The notes under the pieces: generated by a model
Told to the model about the DNA's origin: nothing
The model's input: the letters and a program-made list of their open reading frames with translations, nothing else
Database searches by the model: none
Part shown: one piece after another, positions 26,412 to 35,275 of the stretch
How positions within the stretch are numbered: the first letter of the stretch is position 1
Layout: each line of letters starts with the position of its first letter
Made by a program: the position numbers and the translations under genes
Assembly (NCBI GenBank): GCA_017409465.1
Contig: JAFQSQ010000021.1
Span: 1-56,860, forward strand
DNA length: 56,860 nucleotides
DNA from: Akkermansia sp.
Lineage (GTDB): Bacteria; Verrucomicrobiota; Verrucomicrobiia; Verrucomicrobiales; Akkermansiaceae
Reading direction: 5' to 3'

Positions 26412-27012
26412 GGCAGAGATAGATAAAGTTTCGGATGATGCGCTCACCCACATCCCCGCTCTTTTCCGGGTGGAACTGGGTGGCATAGAAATTACCGCGC
26501 CGCATGGCAGAGCTGAACCGCACCCCGCCGTATTCCGTGGTAGCGATGCTCAGCGGAGAGGCCGGCACATAATAACTGTGAACAAAATACACGAAATCGC
26601 CCTCATTCAGCCCGTCAAACAGCGGGGAGCTCAGCTGCTCCACCGAATTCCAGCCCATGTGCGGCACTTTCAGATTCACCCCGGCGGGCGCGGTAAACTT
26701 CTGCACCACCGTGCCGGGGAAAATGCCCAGGCAATCAACCATTCCCTCATCAGAATGCCCGCAGAGGAGCTGCTGGCCGATGCAGATACCCAGCACCGGC
26801 TGCGTGAGGGAGGCTATCACGGCATCCAGCCCGCTCTCCCGCAGGTAGGCCATGGTGGGGGCGGCACTACCCTGTCCCGGGAAGATGACTCGGTCTGCCG
26901 CGCGGATGACCGCAGGCTCATCGGTGACACAGGGCTCCACCCCCACGCGGCGGAGGGCATTCACCACAGAGCAGATGTTGCCGGCGTTGTACTTGATGAC
27001 CGCGACTTTCAT
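26404..27012 (-). CDS. hisH: Imidazole glycerol phosphate synthase, glutaminase subunit
   Basis: This 202-residue class I glutamine amidotransferase supplies ammonia to HisF. The nucleophile Cys is in VLGICIGQQLLCG (the usual Met/Leu around the Cys are replaced by Ile and Gln). The catalytic His/Glu are in ATQFHPEKSGDVG. The oxyanion loop is VIFPGQGSAAPTM; most HisH have PGVG, so the Gln is a minor variant. The N-terminus MKVAVIKYNAGNICSVVNAL fixes the start at 27012. Confidence 0.95.
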   Translation of the reverse strand: MKVAVIKYNAGNICSVVNALRRVGVEPCVTDEPAVIRAADRVIFPGQGSAAPTMAYLRESGLDAVIASLTQPVLGICIGQQLLCGHSDEGMVDCLGIFPGTVVQKFTAPAGVNLKVPHMGWNSVEQLSSPLFDGLNEGDFVYFVHSYYVPASPLSIATTEYGGVRFSSAMRRGNFYATQFHPEKSGDVGERIIRNFIYLCHD

Positions 27013-27025
27013 GTGTGTGTGTATC

Positions 27026-28096
27026 TTACAGCGTTCCCTTGCTGGAGGGCAGCACCAGGTGGCGCACGTCGCGAGCCACCGCCATGCGGATGGCGCGAGC
27101 CAGCGCCTTGAAAGTGCCCTCAATCTTGTGGTGTTCGTTATCGCCCACTGCGGTGATGCTCAGGTTCATCAGCGCAGCATCGCTCAGGCTCTTGAAGAAA
27201 TGATAGAACATCTCCGTGGGCATGTCACCGATGCGCTCGCGCTTATACTCTGCCTCCCACTGAAGCCAGGGGCGACCGCCAAAATCCAGAGCCGCCCGGC
27301 ACAGGCAGTCATCCATGGGCAGGCAATAGCCGTAGCGGGAGATACCCAGCTTGTTGCCGATGGCTTTGCGGAGACATTCACCGAGCGCCAGCCCCGTGTC
27401 CTCGATGGTGTGGTGCTCATCCACATACAAATCACCTTTCACGCGAATGGTCACGCCCATGCCGCCGTGGTGGGAAAGCTGCGCCAGCATGTGGTCAAAG
27501 AAGCCCAGCCCCGTGCTGATATCGCAGACACCGGGGCGATCCAGCTCCAGCTTCACATAGATATCCGTCTCGCGGGTGGTGCGCTTCACCTCTGCGCTGC
27601 GTTCCCCGGCCACCAGAATTTCCGTAATCTTCGCCCAGTCCATACCGTCCGCACCAATCTGCAGAGCCTTGCAGCCAAGATTCTGTGCCAGCTGCACATC
27701 CGTAGCGCGGTCGCCGATGACATAGCAATTCTCCAGGTCGTAAGAGCCGTCCATGTAGGCCGTGAGCATCCCCGTGCCGGGTTTGCGGGTGGGGGCGTTG
27801 TCCTGCGGGAAATGGCGGTCGATGAGGATGGCATCGAACTCCACACCCTCGCCCCGCAGCGTGTCCAGAATGAAGTTATGCACCGGCCAGAAGGTGTCCT
27901 CCGGGAAAGAATCAGTGCCGAGGCCGTCCTGATTACTGACCATCACGAATTCGTAGTCGGTGAGCTCGCGGATGGTACTCAAGGCGCGAAAGGCACCGGG
28001 CAGGAAGGAGAGTTTCTCAAAGGCATCAATCTGCTCATCCGCCGGTTCGCGGATGATGGTGCCGTCGCGGTCAATGAAAAGAGCCTTTTTCTTCAT
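27026..28096 (-). CDS. hisB: Bifunctional histidinol-phosphatase / imidazoleglycerol-phosphate dehydratase
   Basis: The 356 residues match the E. coli-type two-domain HisB. Residues 1 to about 165 are a DDDD-type HAD histidinol phosphatase: [12 protein letters not shown] with nucleophile Asp 9 and Asp 11, [13 protein letters not shown] and [11 protein letters not shown]. Residues about 170-356 are IGP dehydratase with Mn-binding His motifs in [25 protein letters not shown] and [16 protein letters not shown]. It catalyses steps 6 and 8 of the pathway. It starts two bases after the hisDC stop, so translation is probably coupled. Confidence 0.96.
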   Translation of the reverse strand: MKKKALFIDRDGTIIREPADEQIDAFEKLSFLPGAFRALSTIRELTDYEFVMVSNQDGLGTDSFPEDTFWPVHNFILDTLRGEGVEFDAILIDRHFPQDNAPTRKPGTGMLTAYMDGSYDLENCYVIGDRATDVQLAQNLGCKALQIGADGMDWAKITEILVAGERSAEVKRTTRETDIYVKLELDRPGVCDISTGLGFFDHMLAQLSHHGGMGVTIRVKGDLYVDEHHTIEDTGLALGECLRKAIGNKLGISRYGYCLPMDDCLCRAALDFGGRPWLQWEAEYKRERIGDMPTEMFYHFFKSLSDAALMNLSITAVGDNEHHKIEGTFKALARAIRMAVARDVRHLVLPSSKGTL

Positions 28097-28098
28097 TG

Positions 28099-30447
28099 TC
28101 AGAATTTGTTGAGAGCTTCAAGCAGTTCGTCGTTTTCGGCAGGAGTACCGATGGTGATGCGCAGGCAGTTCTCGCACATGATGATGCGGTGGCGATTGCG
28201 CACGATAATCCCCTGCTCCACCAGTGCATCATAGATACCGCAGGCATCGTTCACTTTTGCCAGGAAGAAGTTGGCATCGCTGGGGTACACCTTCTCACAG
28301 ATGGGCAGTGTCGCCACGGCCTGCATCATCCGTTCGCGTTCAGAAAGAGCTTCCTGCACCCAGGCGCGGATTTCGTCCATGTGCTCCAGGCGCTCCATGG
28401 CGGCGCGCTGGGTCAGGATGTTGACGTTGTAGGGGTATTTCACCTTGTTGAAGAGGGCAATAATCTCCGGGTGCGCCAGAGCCATGCCCAGGCGAATACC
28501 GGCAGAGGCCCATGCCTTGGAGAAGGTGTTGAGGATGATGAGGCGCGGATATTCCTCCAGCAGAGAGATGACGGAGGAACCCTCCGGGGCAAAATCGATG
28601 TAGGCCTCATCCACCACCACGATACCGCGGAAAGAATCCAGAACCTTGCGGATTTCCTCTATCGGCAAGAGGTTGCCTGTGGGGTTATTCGGGCTGCAGA
28701 TGAAAGCCACTTTGGCCACATCGCGGCAGCTCTCGGCAAAGGCAGCGCCATCGAACTCGTACCCCGCCTTCAGCATGAACTTGAGATAGTGTACGTTGTT
28801 GATGTCAGCACAGACCTCATACATGCCGTAGGAGGGATGAATGGCCGCCACGCTGTCCACCCCGGGAGTACAGAAGGTACGGAAGATAAGGTCGATGGCC
28901 TCGTCGCTGCCGTTGCCCAGGAAAATACGCTCCGGAGCCACTCCCTTATAGGCAGCAATCTTCTGCTTCAGCTCCCACTGCAGGGGGTCGGGGTAGCGAT
29001 TATTCGGTGCGTTGTGCGGGCACTCGTTCGCGTCCAGGAACACGTGAGCAGCCTTGCCCGCATATTCATCACGCGCAGAGCTGTAAGGCTTGAGTGCCAG
29101 GATATTCGGGCGCACCAGGCGTTTGATTTCCGTCACGGCAGGCTCATCTGTCTCCGCCTCCGGCATGGCGGCAACCGCCTGCATGCGCAGGGTCATGGCG
29201 CGGGCGTGGGCATCCAGATGCTCGGCCTCGGCCATGAGTTCCACGGTGCGGCCGATACTGCGGATACCGCGCGGGGTGATGGTCTGCACCGTCATCTTGC
29301 GTTGGAAGCTGTCCACACACAGGCTGCTGTAGGCACGCACGCAGCCCATGGTCGGCAGTGTGTGATTGGTGCCGCTGGCGTAATCGCCCGCACTTTCGCA
29401 ACTGTAGTTGCCCACGAAGACAGACCCGGCATTGCGCACGGAAGCAGTCAGGACACCCTGCATGGCGATAATGAGGTGCTCCGGGCCGTAAGCATTGGTG
29501 AAGTCAATGCAATCCTGCTTGTTCGCCAGCACGATGATGCGGCTGTTGGCAATGGATTTGGCGGCTATTTCCCTGCGGGGCAGTTCAGCAAGCTGGCGTT
29601 CCACCTCCTCTGCCACGGCTATGGCCACATCAGCGTCGGTGGTCACGAGCATGGCCTGGCTGTCCGGGCCGTGTTCTGCCTGGCTCAACAAGTCTGCCGC
29701 CACAAAGGCCGGCACGCAGCTCGCATCGGCCAGCACTTCCACCTCGCTGGGTCCGGCCGGCATATCAATAGCCACACCGGAAAGCGAGGCCAGCTGCTTG
29801 GCGGCGGTCACATACGCATTACCCGGGCCGAAAATCTTGTCCACCTTCGGCACGGAGGCCGTACCATAGGTCATGGCCGCAATGGCCTGAGCCCCGCCCA
29901 CCTTGAAGATGCGCTTCACTCCACAGAGTTCTGCAGCAAAGAGGATGGCGGGATTCACCCGACCGTCCTTTCCGGGAGGTGTGCAAAGCACCACCTCTTC
30001 GCACCCGGCCACTGCTGCGGGAATGGCCAGCATGAGCACGGTAGAGAATAACGGAGCCTGACCACCGGGCACGTAGAGCCCCACCCGCTGAATGGGCAGC
30101 GTGTGCTGCTCGCAGTATACGCCGGGTGCGGTTTCGCGGCAGCGGGCAGGCGCATCCAGCTGAATCTCATGAAAATCCCGGATATTGGCATACGCCGCGC
30201 GAATAGCCTCGCGCAGCTCCTGCGGCACCTGAGCGCAGGCTTCCGACACCTCTGCAGGAGATACGGCAAGCTCTTCCAACTCCACGCCATCAAAACGGCG
30301 GCCGTACTCACGCAGCGCGGCGTCGCCGTGTGCATGCACCTCATCCATGATGGGGCGCACCACATCGAAAAGTTGGGTAACATCGAATGCCGGACGGCGC
30401 ACCAGCTCCGTCCACTGCTCACGCGAGGGCTCCGTTATGATGGTCAT
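28099..30447 (-). CDS. Fused histidinol dehydrogenase - histidinol-phosphate aminotransferase (HisD-HisC)
   Basis: The 782 residues contain two full enzymes. Residues 1 to about 430 are His[46 protein letters not shown] and the zinc/catalytic [11 protein letters not shown]. Residues about 430-782 are HisC, a class I/II PLP aminotransferase: [63 protein letters not shown] and the PLP Lys in [15 protein letters not shown]. The junction ([20 protein letters not shown]) is a short linker without an internal stop or start. It would catalyse step 7 and the two final oxidations of His synthesis. hisD and hisC are usually separate, adjacent genes. It follows hisG by 24 bases. Confidence 0.95.
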   Translation of the reverse strand: MTIITEPSREQWTELVRRPAFDVTQLFDVVRPIMDEVHAHGDAALREYGRRFDGVELEELAVSPAEVSEACAQVPQELREAIRAAYANIRDFHEIQLDAPARCRETAPGVYCEQHTLPIQRVGLYVPGGQAPLFSTVLMLAIPAAVAGCEEVVLCTPPGKDGRVNPAILFAAELCGVKRIFKVGGAQAIAAMTYGTASVPKVDKIFGPGNAYVTAAKQLASLSGVAIDMPAGPSEVEVLADASCVPAFVAADLLSQAEHGPDSQAMLVTTDADVAIAVAEEVERQLAELPRREIAAKSIANSRIIVLANKQDCIDFTNAYGPEHLIIAMQGVLTASVRNAGSVFVGNYSCESAGDYASGTNHTLPTMGCVRAYSSLCVDSFQRKMTVQTITPRGIRSIGRTVELMAEAEHLDAHARAMTLRMQAVAAMPEAETDEPAVTEIKRLVRPNILALKPYSSARDEYAGKAAHVFLDANECPHNAPNNRYPDPLQWELKQKIAAYKGVAPERIFLGNGSDEAIDLIFRTFCTPGVDSVAAIHPSYGMYEVCADINNVHYLKFMLKAGYEFDGAAFAESCRDVAKVAFICSPNNPTGNLLPIEEIRKVLDSFRGIVVVDEAYIDFAPEGSSVISLLEEYPRLIILNTFSKAWASAGIRLGMALAHPEIIALFNKVKYPYNVNILTQRAAMERLEHMDEIRAWVQEALSERERMMQAVATLPICEKVYPSDANFFLAKVNDACGIYDALVEQGIIVRNRHRIIMCENCLRITIGTPAENDELLEALNKF

Positions 30448-30471
30448 GGGGGGAATTTTACAGGTCAGGTT

Positions 30472-31329
30472 TTACAGAATCATTTTTTCGATGGGCAGCA
30501 CCAGGATACCCTGAGCTCCGGCATCTTTCAGGCGGCCGATGATATCCCAGAAGCAGGATTCATCCAGCACTGTGTGGATACTGCACCAGTCCTCCTGCGC
30601 CAGCGGCATGACCGTGGGGCTCTTGATACCGGGCAGAACGTCCAGAATGGCCTGCACACACTCGCGCGGCGCATTCATCAGCACATATTTCTTATCAGAA
30701 GCACTCATGACCGCATCAATGCGGAAGAGCAGCTTGTCCAGAATCTCTCGCTTTTCGGCACTGAGATGCTTATTGGCAATGAGCACAGCATCGCTCTCCA
30801 GAGCGACCTCCACTTCCTTGAGGTTGTTGCTCACCAGCGTAGAACCGGAGCTGACGATATCGAAGATGGCATCCGCCAGACCGATACCGGTGGCAATCTC
30901 CACCGACCCGGTGATGACGTGGATATCTGCCTGCACGCCCTTGCTCTCCAGATAACGGCTCAGAATACCGGGATAGGAGGTAGCAATCCGGCGGCCCTGC
31001 AACCACTCCGTGCCGGAATATTCCACATCTTTCGGCACAGCTATGGACAGGCGGCAGGCACCAAAGCCCAGATGCTTCACGATTTCAGCATCGGCTGCGC
31101 GCTCCTCAAACTCGTTAAGGCCCACCACGCCGATATCGGCCACACCATCAGCCACGGTTTCGGGGATATCATCATCTCGCAGGAACAGTACCTCCATGGG
31201 GAACTTACGCGCGGCAACCAGCAGCGTGCGGCGGGAGGAACTTACCTTGATTCCGGCTTCCTTGAGCAGTTCCATGGTGTCCTCATTCAGACGACCCTTG
31301 GACTGCACTGCAATACGGAGTTTCATCAT
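30472..31329 (-). CDS. hisG: ATP phosphoribosyltransferase, long form
   Basis: This 285-residue enzyme catalyses the first committed step, joining ATP and PRPP. The N-terminus KLRIAVQSKGRLNEDTMELL and the PRPP loop VEIATGIGLADAIFDIVSSG are family signatures. The length and the C-terminal PII-like segment (YVLMNAPRECVQAILDVLPG and onward, about residues 215-285) define the long HisG_L class. That class is inhibited by histidine and does not need HisZ. The first of two adjacent Met codons (31329) or the second (31326) could be used. It heads the leftward operon hisG-hisDC-hisB-hisH-hisA-hisF; hisI and hisE are absent from the window. Confidence 0.96.
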   Translation of the reverse strand: MMKLRIAVQSKGRLNEDTMELLKEAGIKVSSSRRTLLVAARKFPMEVLFLRDDDIPETVADGVADIGVVGLNEFEERAADAEIVKHLGFGACRLSIAVPKDVEYSGTEWLQGRRIATSYPGILSRYLESKGVQADIHVITGSVEIATGIGLADAIFDIVSSGSTLVSNNLKEVEVALESDAVLIANKHLSAEKREILDKLLFRIDAVMSASDKKYVLMNAPRECVQAILDVLPGIKSPTVMPLAQEDWCSIHTVLDESCFWDIIGRLKDAGAQGILVLPIEKMIL

Positions 31330-31335
31330 TTCAGC

Positions 31336-31364
31336 TATCTATGAAGAGTTCTTAAAATGAACAA
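31336..31364 (-). promoter_or_regulatory. Possible his operon promoter
   Basis: On the minus strand: -35 TTGTTC (31359-31364), 17-base spacer, -10 TAGATA (31336-31341), ending seven bases before hisG. The -35 overlaps the hup terminator, so the match is tentative. No His leader peptide is visible. Confidence 0.4.
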
Positions 31365-31427
31365 GGACGCGTCCGCACGTCACGGATACGTCCTTGTCAT
31401 CGGGGAAGCTGTTTGGAACAGCTTCCC
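31361..31427 (-). terminator. Two tandem hairpins after hup
   Basis: The first (31403-31427) has perfect 11-base arms with a three-base loop, beginning four bases after the hup stop. The second has arms ACAAGGACG (31361-31369) and CGTCCTTGT (31389-31397), followed on the minus strand by TCATTTT. The pair probably stabilises and terminates hup mRNA. Confidence 0.75.
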
Positions 31428-31431
31428 TTGG

Positions 31432-31737
31432 TTAATGAGAAACCTTAGCGGCAGCCTCCTTGAGGTTCTTGCCGACCTTGAACTTCACCACGGAACGCGG
31501 GGGAATCGGAACGTTCTTGGCGGGGTCCTTGGGGTTGCGGCCAACCTTGGCCTTCACTTCCTTCACGGTGAACGTACCGAAATTGCGCAGCACAACACGG
31601 TCGCCGTTGCCGAGAGCTTCGGTAATCAGCTCGATGGTCTTCTGAACAATGTCAAGGACGTCGTTCTGCGTGAAACCACCGTCGAGTTCTGCACAGACCT
31701 TGTTCACCAGTTCTCTTTTAGTAATCGTATTAGCCAT
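31432..31737 (-). CDS. hup: HU/IHF-family nucleoid protein
   Basis: This 101-residue protein has the DNABII fold. It starts TITKRELVNKVCAELDGGFT, continues through VVLRNFGTFTVKEVKAKVGRNP, and has the DNA-intercalating arm NPKDPAKNVPIPPRSVVKFKVGKNL with the Pro tip. It bends DNA and compacts the nucleoid. Length is slightly above the usual 90. HU and IHF cannot be separated with certainty by eye; the single-gene context with its own strong promoter favours an HU-type housekeeping role. It is divergent from rnhC. Confidence 0.92.
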   Translation of the reverse strand: MANTITKRELVNKVCAELDGGFTQNDVLDIVQKTIELITEALGNGDRVVLRNFGTFTVKEVKAKVGRNPKDPAKNVPIPPRSVVKFKVGKNLKEAAAKVSH

Positions 31738-31778
31738 AACTTTTCTGCCTTTGTTCGCATGCTTGATAAGGCGGGCGG

Positions 31779-31807
31779 ATTATAGCCCATTTTTTTTAAA
31801 TTGTCTC
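31779..31807 (-). promoter_or_regulatory. hup promoter
   Basis: On the minus strand: -35 GAGACA (31802-31807), 17-base A/T-rich spacer, -10 TATAAT (31779-31784). Predicted leader is about 35 bases. Confidence 0.75.
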
Positions 31808-31918
31808 GCTAAATCAGCTCAGAATCACCTTTTTTTGTGTCAACCTCATGATTTTTCAATCATTTTTCAGGATTTTGATTGACGTTTTGAGTCGAAAAGG
31901 GGATTTTAGGAGTCACCA

Positions 31919-32830
31919 ATGGCTAATCAATGCTCCATATCCCTGACAGCAAGCGAAGCAATTGCGCTGGAAAAACAACTGGAAACAACGGCAGGATTCT
32001 GCCGAGCTGAGCGGGCATACGCATCATTCTGTTTTGAAAAACAGGATGTCAATGTGGCATTCTACCCCAAAAAGGGCCGGCTACTCATCCAGGGGAAAGG
32101 GACGAATGAGTTCTTGGAACATACCCTTCTTCTTACCCCGGATGCCATCGCCCCGGCCAGGAGCCGAACTCTGCCGGCGCTGGTCGATACCACCCCCCAT
32201 TTCGGAGTGGATGAAAGCGGCAAGGGAGATTATTTCGGGCCACTGGTCATCGCAGGTGTCTATTCGGATGAAAAATCCGCCCATGCGCTCATCAAGCTGG
32301 GCTGCCGCGACAGTAAGCAGATTGCCGACGACTCCCAAATCATTGCCATGGCCAACAAAATCAAAAAGGTGCCGGGAGTGGCATGGGAAGTGGTCTGCAT
32401 AGGCCCGGCTCGATACAATGAACTCTACACTGAAATTGGGAATCTGAACCGGCTGCTGGCCTGGGGGCACGCACGAGTCATTGCTGCGCTGCATGAGAAA
32501 GTGCCTGCCTGTCCCCGTGCTCTGTCCGATCAGTTTGCCAACGAATGGGTGCTGAAGCGTGCTCTGGGGCAGCGGCATATCCCCGTGCAGCTGGAGCAGC
32601 GAACCAAAGCCGAGAGCGATGTCGCCGTAGCCGCTGCTTCTATCCTTGCGCGTGCACGTTTTGTTCAGTGGATGAAGCAAACAGAAGAAGCCGCTCAATG
32701 TCCCCTCCCCCTGGGCTGCGCCCCGCATGTCACCCAGGCAGCACGTCAATTTGTCGAGAAACACGGAGCTGAACGGCTCCGCGATGTGGCCAAATTACAC
32801 TTCAAGGTCACGCAGCAAGTGCTCAAGTGA
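31919..32830 (+). CDS. rnhC: Ribonuclease HIII
   Basis: This 303-residue endonuclease cleaves RNA in RNA-DNA hybrids. Residues 1 to about 85 are the TBP-like N-terminal substrate-binding domain typical of RNase HIII. The catalytic domain begins HFGVDESGKGDYFGPLVIAG (Asp 98, Glu 99), followed by CRDSKQIAD with the next Asp, LSDQFAN with the third Asp, and KAESDVAVAAASILAR with the last acidic residue. Length matches Bacillus RnhC. The ribosome site TAGGAG lies ten bases before the ATG. It is divergent from hup across 180 bases. Confidence 0.95.
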   Translation: MANQCSISLTASEAIALEKQLETTAGFCRAERAYASFCFEKQDVNVAFYPKKGRLLIQGKGTNEFLEHTLLLTPDAIAPARSRTLPALVDTTPHFGVDESGKGDYFGPLVIAGVYSDEKSAHALIKLGCRDSKQIADDSQIIAMANKIKKVPGVAWEVVCIGPARYNELYTEIGNLNRLLAWGHARVIAALHEKVPACPRALSDQFANEWVLKRALGQRHIPVQLEQRTKAESDVAVAAASILARARFVQWMKQTEEAAQCPLPLGCAPHVTQAARQFVEKHGAERLRDVAKLHFKVTQQVLK

Positions 32831-32859
32831 GCCTCCTTCCTACGCACACCATGGAAAAA

Positions 32860-33408
32860 TCAGCACTGTGACGCAGGAATAGAGGCGAGAATCTCTCTCA
32901 CGATAGTATCCTCATCCACCAGTCGTCCCTTACCCTCCGTACCACAAGCAAGCATACCGCAGGATTCCGGGCCGATGATTCGGCAACCGCGTTGTTCCAG
33001 GATACGGGCGTTTTCCTGCGTGGCAGGATGATCCCACATATCGCCATTCATAGCGGGGAAAACCAGAACCGGGCCGCGGTAGGCCAGATAGAGGCTGGTG
33101 AGGGCATTGGGTGCCATACCATGAGCCATACAGGCCATGGTGTTGGCAGAGGCGGGGACAATGGCCAGCACATCTGCCTTCTGTGCCAGCTCAATGTGTA
33201 CCGGCACCCAGGATGTTGTTTCATCCTCAAAGGTGCAGATGACAGGGTTGCGGGAGAGCGTCATGAGCGTGAGCGGGGTGACGAATTGCAGAGCCGCCGG
33301 GGTACACACGCAGTGGACGGCATGCCCCAGTTTCACCAGACGAGAGGCAACTCCCGCGGCTTTATAAGCGGCGATAGAACCGCAGACACCCAGCACGATA
33401 GTGGCCAT
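32860..33408 (-). CDS. coaC: Flavoprotein, phosphopantothenoylcysteine decarboxylase type
   Basis: This 182-residue FMN-binding protein of the HFCD family is the decarboxylase half of CoA synthesis (4'-phospho-N-pantothenoylcysteine to 4'-phosphopantetheine). Signatures are GVCGSIAAYKAAGVASRLVK, the active-site His in VPVHIELAQKADVLAIVPAS, and PAMNGDMWDHPATQEN (PxMNxxMW). The substrate-clamp Cys is in ESCGMLACGTEGKGRL. It lacks the CoaB synthetase half normally fused in bacterial Dfp, so CoaB must be elsewhere. A related HFCD protein with another substrate cannot be fully excluded. Confidence 0.85.
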   Translation of the reverse strand: MATIVLGVCGSIAAYKAAGVASRLVKLGHAVHCVCTPAALQFVTPLTLMTLSRNPVICTFEDETTSWVPVHIELAQKADVLAIVPASANTMACMAHGMAPNALTSLYLAYRGPVLVFPAMNGDMWDHPATQENARILEQRGCRIIGPESCGMLACGTEGKGRLVDEDTIVREILASIPASQC

Positions 33409-33441
33409 GACGCTCTCCCTTTTCGTTAATTTTTTTGCTTA

Positions 33442-33912
33442 TCAGCAGAGCGTGGGGTCAATCTCCACAATCATGTTGATTTCCACAGCCACGCCGAGAG
33501 GCAGACTCACCACGCCCACGGCAGAGCGGGAATGGGCGGCCTCCGGACCAAACAGTTCCACCAGCAGGTCGGAAGCGCCGTTGAGCACCTTGGCCTGGTC
33601 AGTGAAATCAGGCGTACAGTTCACAAAACCGTTCACAGCCACAATCTTCTTGAGAGGAGCAAAGCTGCCAAGCTCGCCCTCAATAACGGCCAGACGGTTC
33701 AAAATGGCAGCAGCAGCAGCCTTCTGACCATCTTCGATGCTCACATCCTTGCCGAGTTTGCCGTAGTATGCGGTCTCGCCATTGACTGAGATGCCACCGG
33801 AGAGGTGGAGATAATTGCCGGTGCGAATGCACTGCACATAGGAGCCCACCGGTTTGGGAGCCGGGTACATCTTCAGGCCTTTGGCCTCAAGTACTTCTTT
33901 ATTCAGGTTCAT
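33442..33912 (-). CDS. RidA/YjgF-family protein
   Basis: This 156-residue protein of the YjgF/YER057c/UK114 fold usually forms trimers that deaminate reactive enamine/imine intermediates. It belongs to the longer subgroup with NYLHLSGGISVNGETAYYGK and LGKDVSIEDGQKAAAAAILNRLAV in the N-terminal half. The C-terminal half has SRSAVGVVSLPLGVAVEINM, which corresponds to the Arg-containing active-site strand of RidA. Whether the catalytic Arg is retained in the right place needs an alignment. It lies 33 bases upstream of the CoaC-like gene in the same direction and may be cotranscribed with it. Confidence 0.85.
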   Translation of the reverse strand: MNLNKEVLEAKGLKMYPAPKPVGSYVQCIRTGNYLHLSGGISVNGETAYYGKLGKDVSIEDGQKAAAAAILNRLAVIEGELGSFAPLKKIVAVNGFVNCTPDFTDQAKVLNGASDLLVELFGPEAAHSRSAVGVVSLPLGVAVEINMIVEIDPTLC

Positions 33913-33953
33913 ATATCTTGTGTAGGTGAGTTAGAACGATTATTCATGCCCTA

Positions 33954-35114
33954 TCAGGCTTCGCCGGGCACTGCATCATCCTCAGTAGCGGCAGATTTCT
34001 TCTTTTTGGATTTTTTCTTGTCAGATTTTTTCTTCTTAGACTTCTTGTCCTTAGCCTGCTTCTCACGGGCCGACTTCTTGGACTGCTTGACGAATTCCTT
34101 CCACTTGCCAATCACCTCCGAGCACTTCTTATAGCCGGAAGCACTATCCAGCACCTCACCGTATTCCGTAACGGCCACGACATTGGGGGTACCACCGCTA
34201 CCACCGGAAGGGACATCCACGCCGGATATCGTCTCGGGAGTGACAACAGGATAGCTGATATCAGCAGAATCGATCCAAGCCTTGGCGGTGGCCGTGTCCT
34301 TGTCGCTGTTGAGCATGATAATCTCCGCGCCCTTACCCTTCATCTCCTTGTAAAGAGAGATGCAGGAAGGCACGAGAGCCTTGCAAGGGCCACAGGCAGA
34401 ATGGGAACGGACGAAGAAATAGACAAGTGTCTTTTTCTTGGGCTTCACCTTGGTTACATATTCCACCTCGCTGAGCATGTCTGAAATAGTGGGGTCGCCC
34501 GGCTCTTCCTCGGCAGTTTCCTCTGCATCAGAGTCATCCTCATCTGCGGCATCGCTGTTAGTACCGGCTGCATCGGAGGCTCTGTTCTTCTTCTGCTCCG
34601 TCACCATCTTTTTCCAACCGGCCACATACTTCGCGGCATCGGGGCCATTGGCCTGGCCAATCTTCTCTCCATCGGGAGTCACCGCGACCACAAACGGAAG
34701 AGTTGCTGCACTCTGCCCGCCAAAATCGAATGCAAACGGCACCTTTCTCCGATCTGTGGGAGAAACCACAGGGTACGTCATCTTTACCGACTTGGCCCAG
34801 CTTGCAGCCATTTCATCGTTCGGATCATCATCCAGGAGAATCAGCTCAGCCCCCTTGCCCCGCATCTTCTTGTGAATCTTGACAAATTCAGGAGCCAGAC
34901 CTACGCAGATACCGCACTTGGAATGCGAACGCAACAGGAAATACACGACGGTCTTGTCTTTCGGACGAGCATCCGTTACATAGTTCACACCGGCCAGTGC
35001 TGCGGGGATAGCGGGCAACGAGGCTGCTGTATCCGCCCCCTCGGCTTCCTGAGCCTTGAGCGGAGAAGTCGCCAGCAGGGCAACTGCGCCAATCATCATC
35101 AATATCTTTTTCAT
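33954..35114 (-). CDS. Exported protein with two thioredoxin-like domains and a Lys-rich tail
   Basis: This 386-residue protein has a Sec signal peptide (residues 1-22). Domain 1 (about 42-172) has a CGIC motif at Cys 67-70 and a cis-Pro-like TLPFVVAV (Pro 140). An acidic Glu/Asp linker spans about 185-208. Domain 2 (about 212-335) has CGPC at 241-244 and GTPNVVAV. The last 40 residues are a Lys/Ser tail of nearly pure KKSKKKK type. Both CxxC motifs suggest redox activity in the periplasm. The domains are alike (YVTDARPKDKTVVYF versus YVTKVKPKKKTLVYF), pointing to internal duplication. The tail could bind nucleic acid, phospholipid or anionic glycans (inference). Confidence 0.82.
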   Translation of the reverse strand: MKKILMMIGAVALLATSPLKAQEAEGADTAASLPAIPAALAGVNYVTDARPKDKTVVYFLLRSHSKCGICVGLAPEFVKIHKKMRGKGAELILLDDDPNDEMAASWAKSVKMTYPVVSPTDRRKVPFAFDFGGQSAATLPFVVAVTPDGEKIGQANGPDAAKYVAGWKKMVTEQKKNRASDAAGTNSDAADEDDSDAEETAEEEPGDPTISDMLSEVEYVTKVKPKKKTLVYFFVRSHSACGPCKALVPSCISLYKEMKGKGAEIIMLNSDKDTATAKAWIDSADISYPVVTPETISGVDVPSGGSGGTPNVVAVTEYGEVLDSASGYKKCSEVIGKWKEFVKQSKKSAREKQAKDKKSKKKKSDKKKSKKKKSAATEDDAVPGEA

Positions 35115-35165
35115 GATGGTATCTTGTCTTGGTGGTTATATCAGCCGCCAGTCGGCGGCGAGCTG

Positions 35166-35194
35166 AGTTTAGCCTAAACGCTACTCCTTATCAA
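35166..35194 (-). promoter_or_regulatory. Promoter of the tandem thioredoxin gene
   Basis: On the minus strand: -35 TTGATA (35189-35194), 17-base spacer, -10 TAAACT (35166-35171). Predicted leader is about 45 bases. Confidence 0.6.
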
Positions 35195-35213
35195 GCGCAA
35201 ATGCACGTATCGA

Positions 35214-35254
35214 CAAAAAAAGCGCAGACTCTGCCGCCGAGAGGAGGCAGAGTC
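35214..35254 (-). terminator. Efflux operon terminator
   Basis: Nine-base arms GACTCTGCC (35227-35235) and GGCAGAGTC (35246-35254). On the minus strand it is followed by TGCGC and seven T. It lies 20 bases after the outer-membrane component stop. Confidence 0.88.
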
Positions 35255-35275
35255 GCAACTGTATGAATCTGAGGT

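Noticed and set aside
28096..30051. 651-codon plus-strand open frame
   Set aside because: Antisense shadow of the HisD-HisC fusion; no family motifs.
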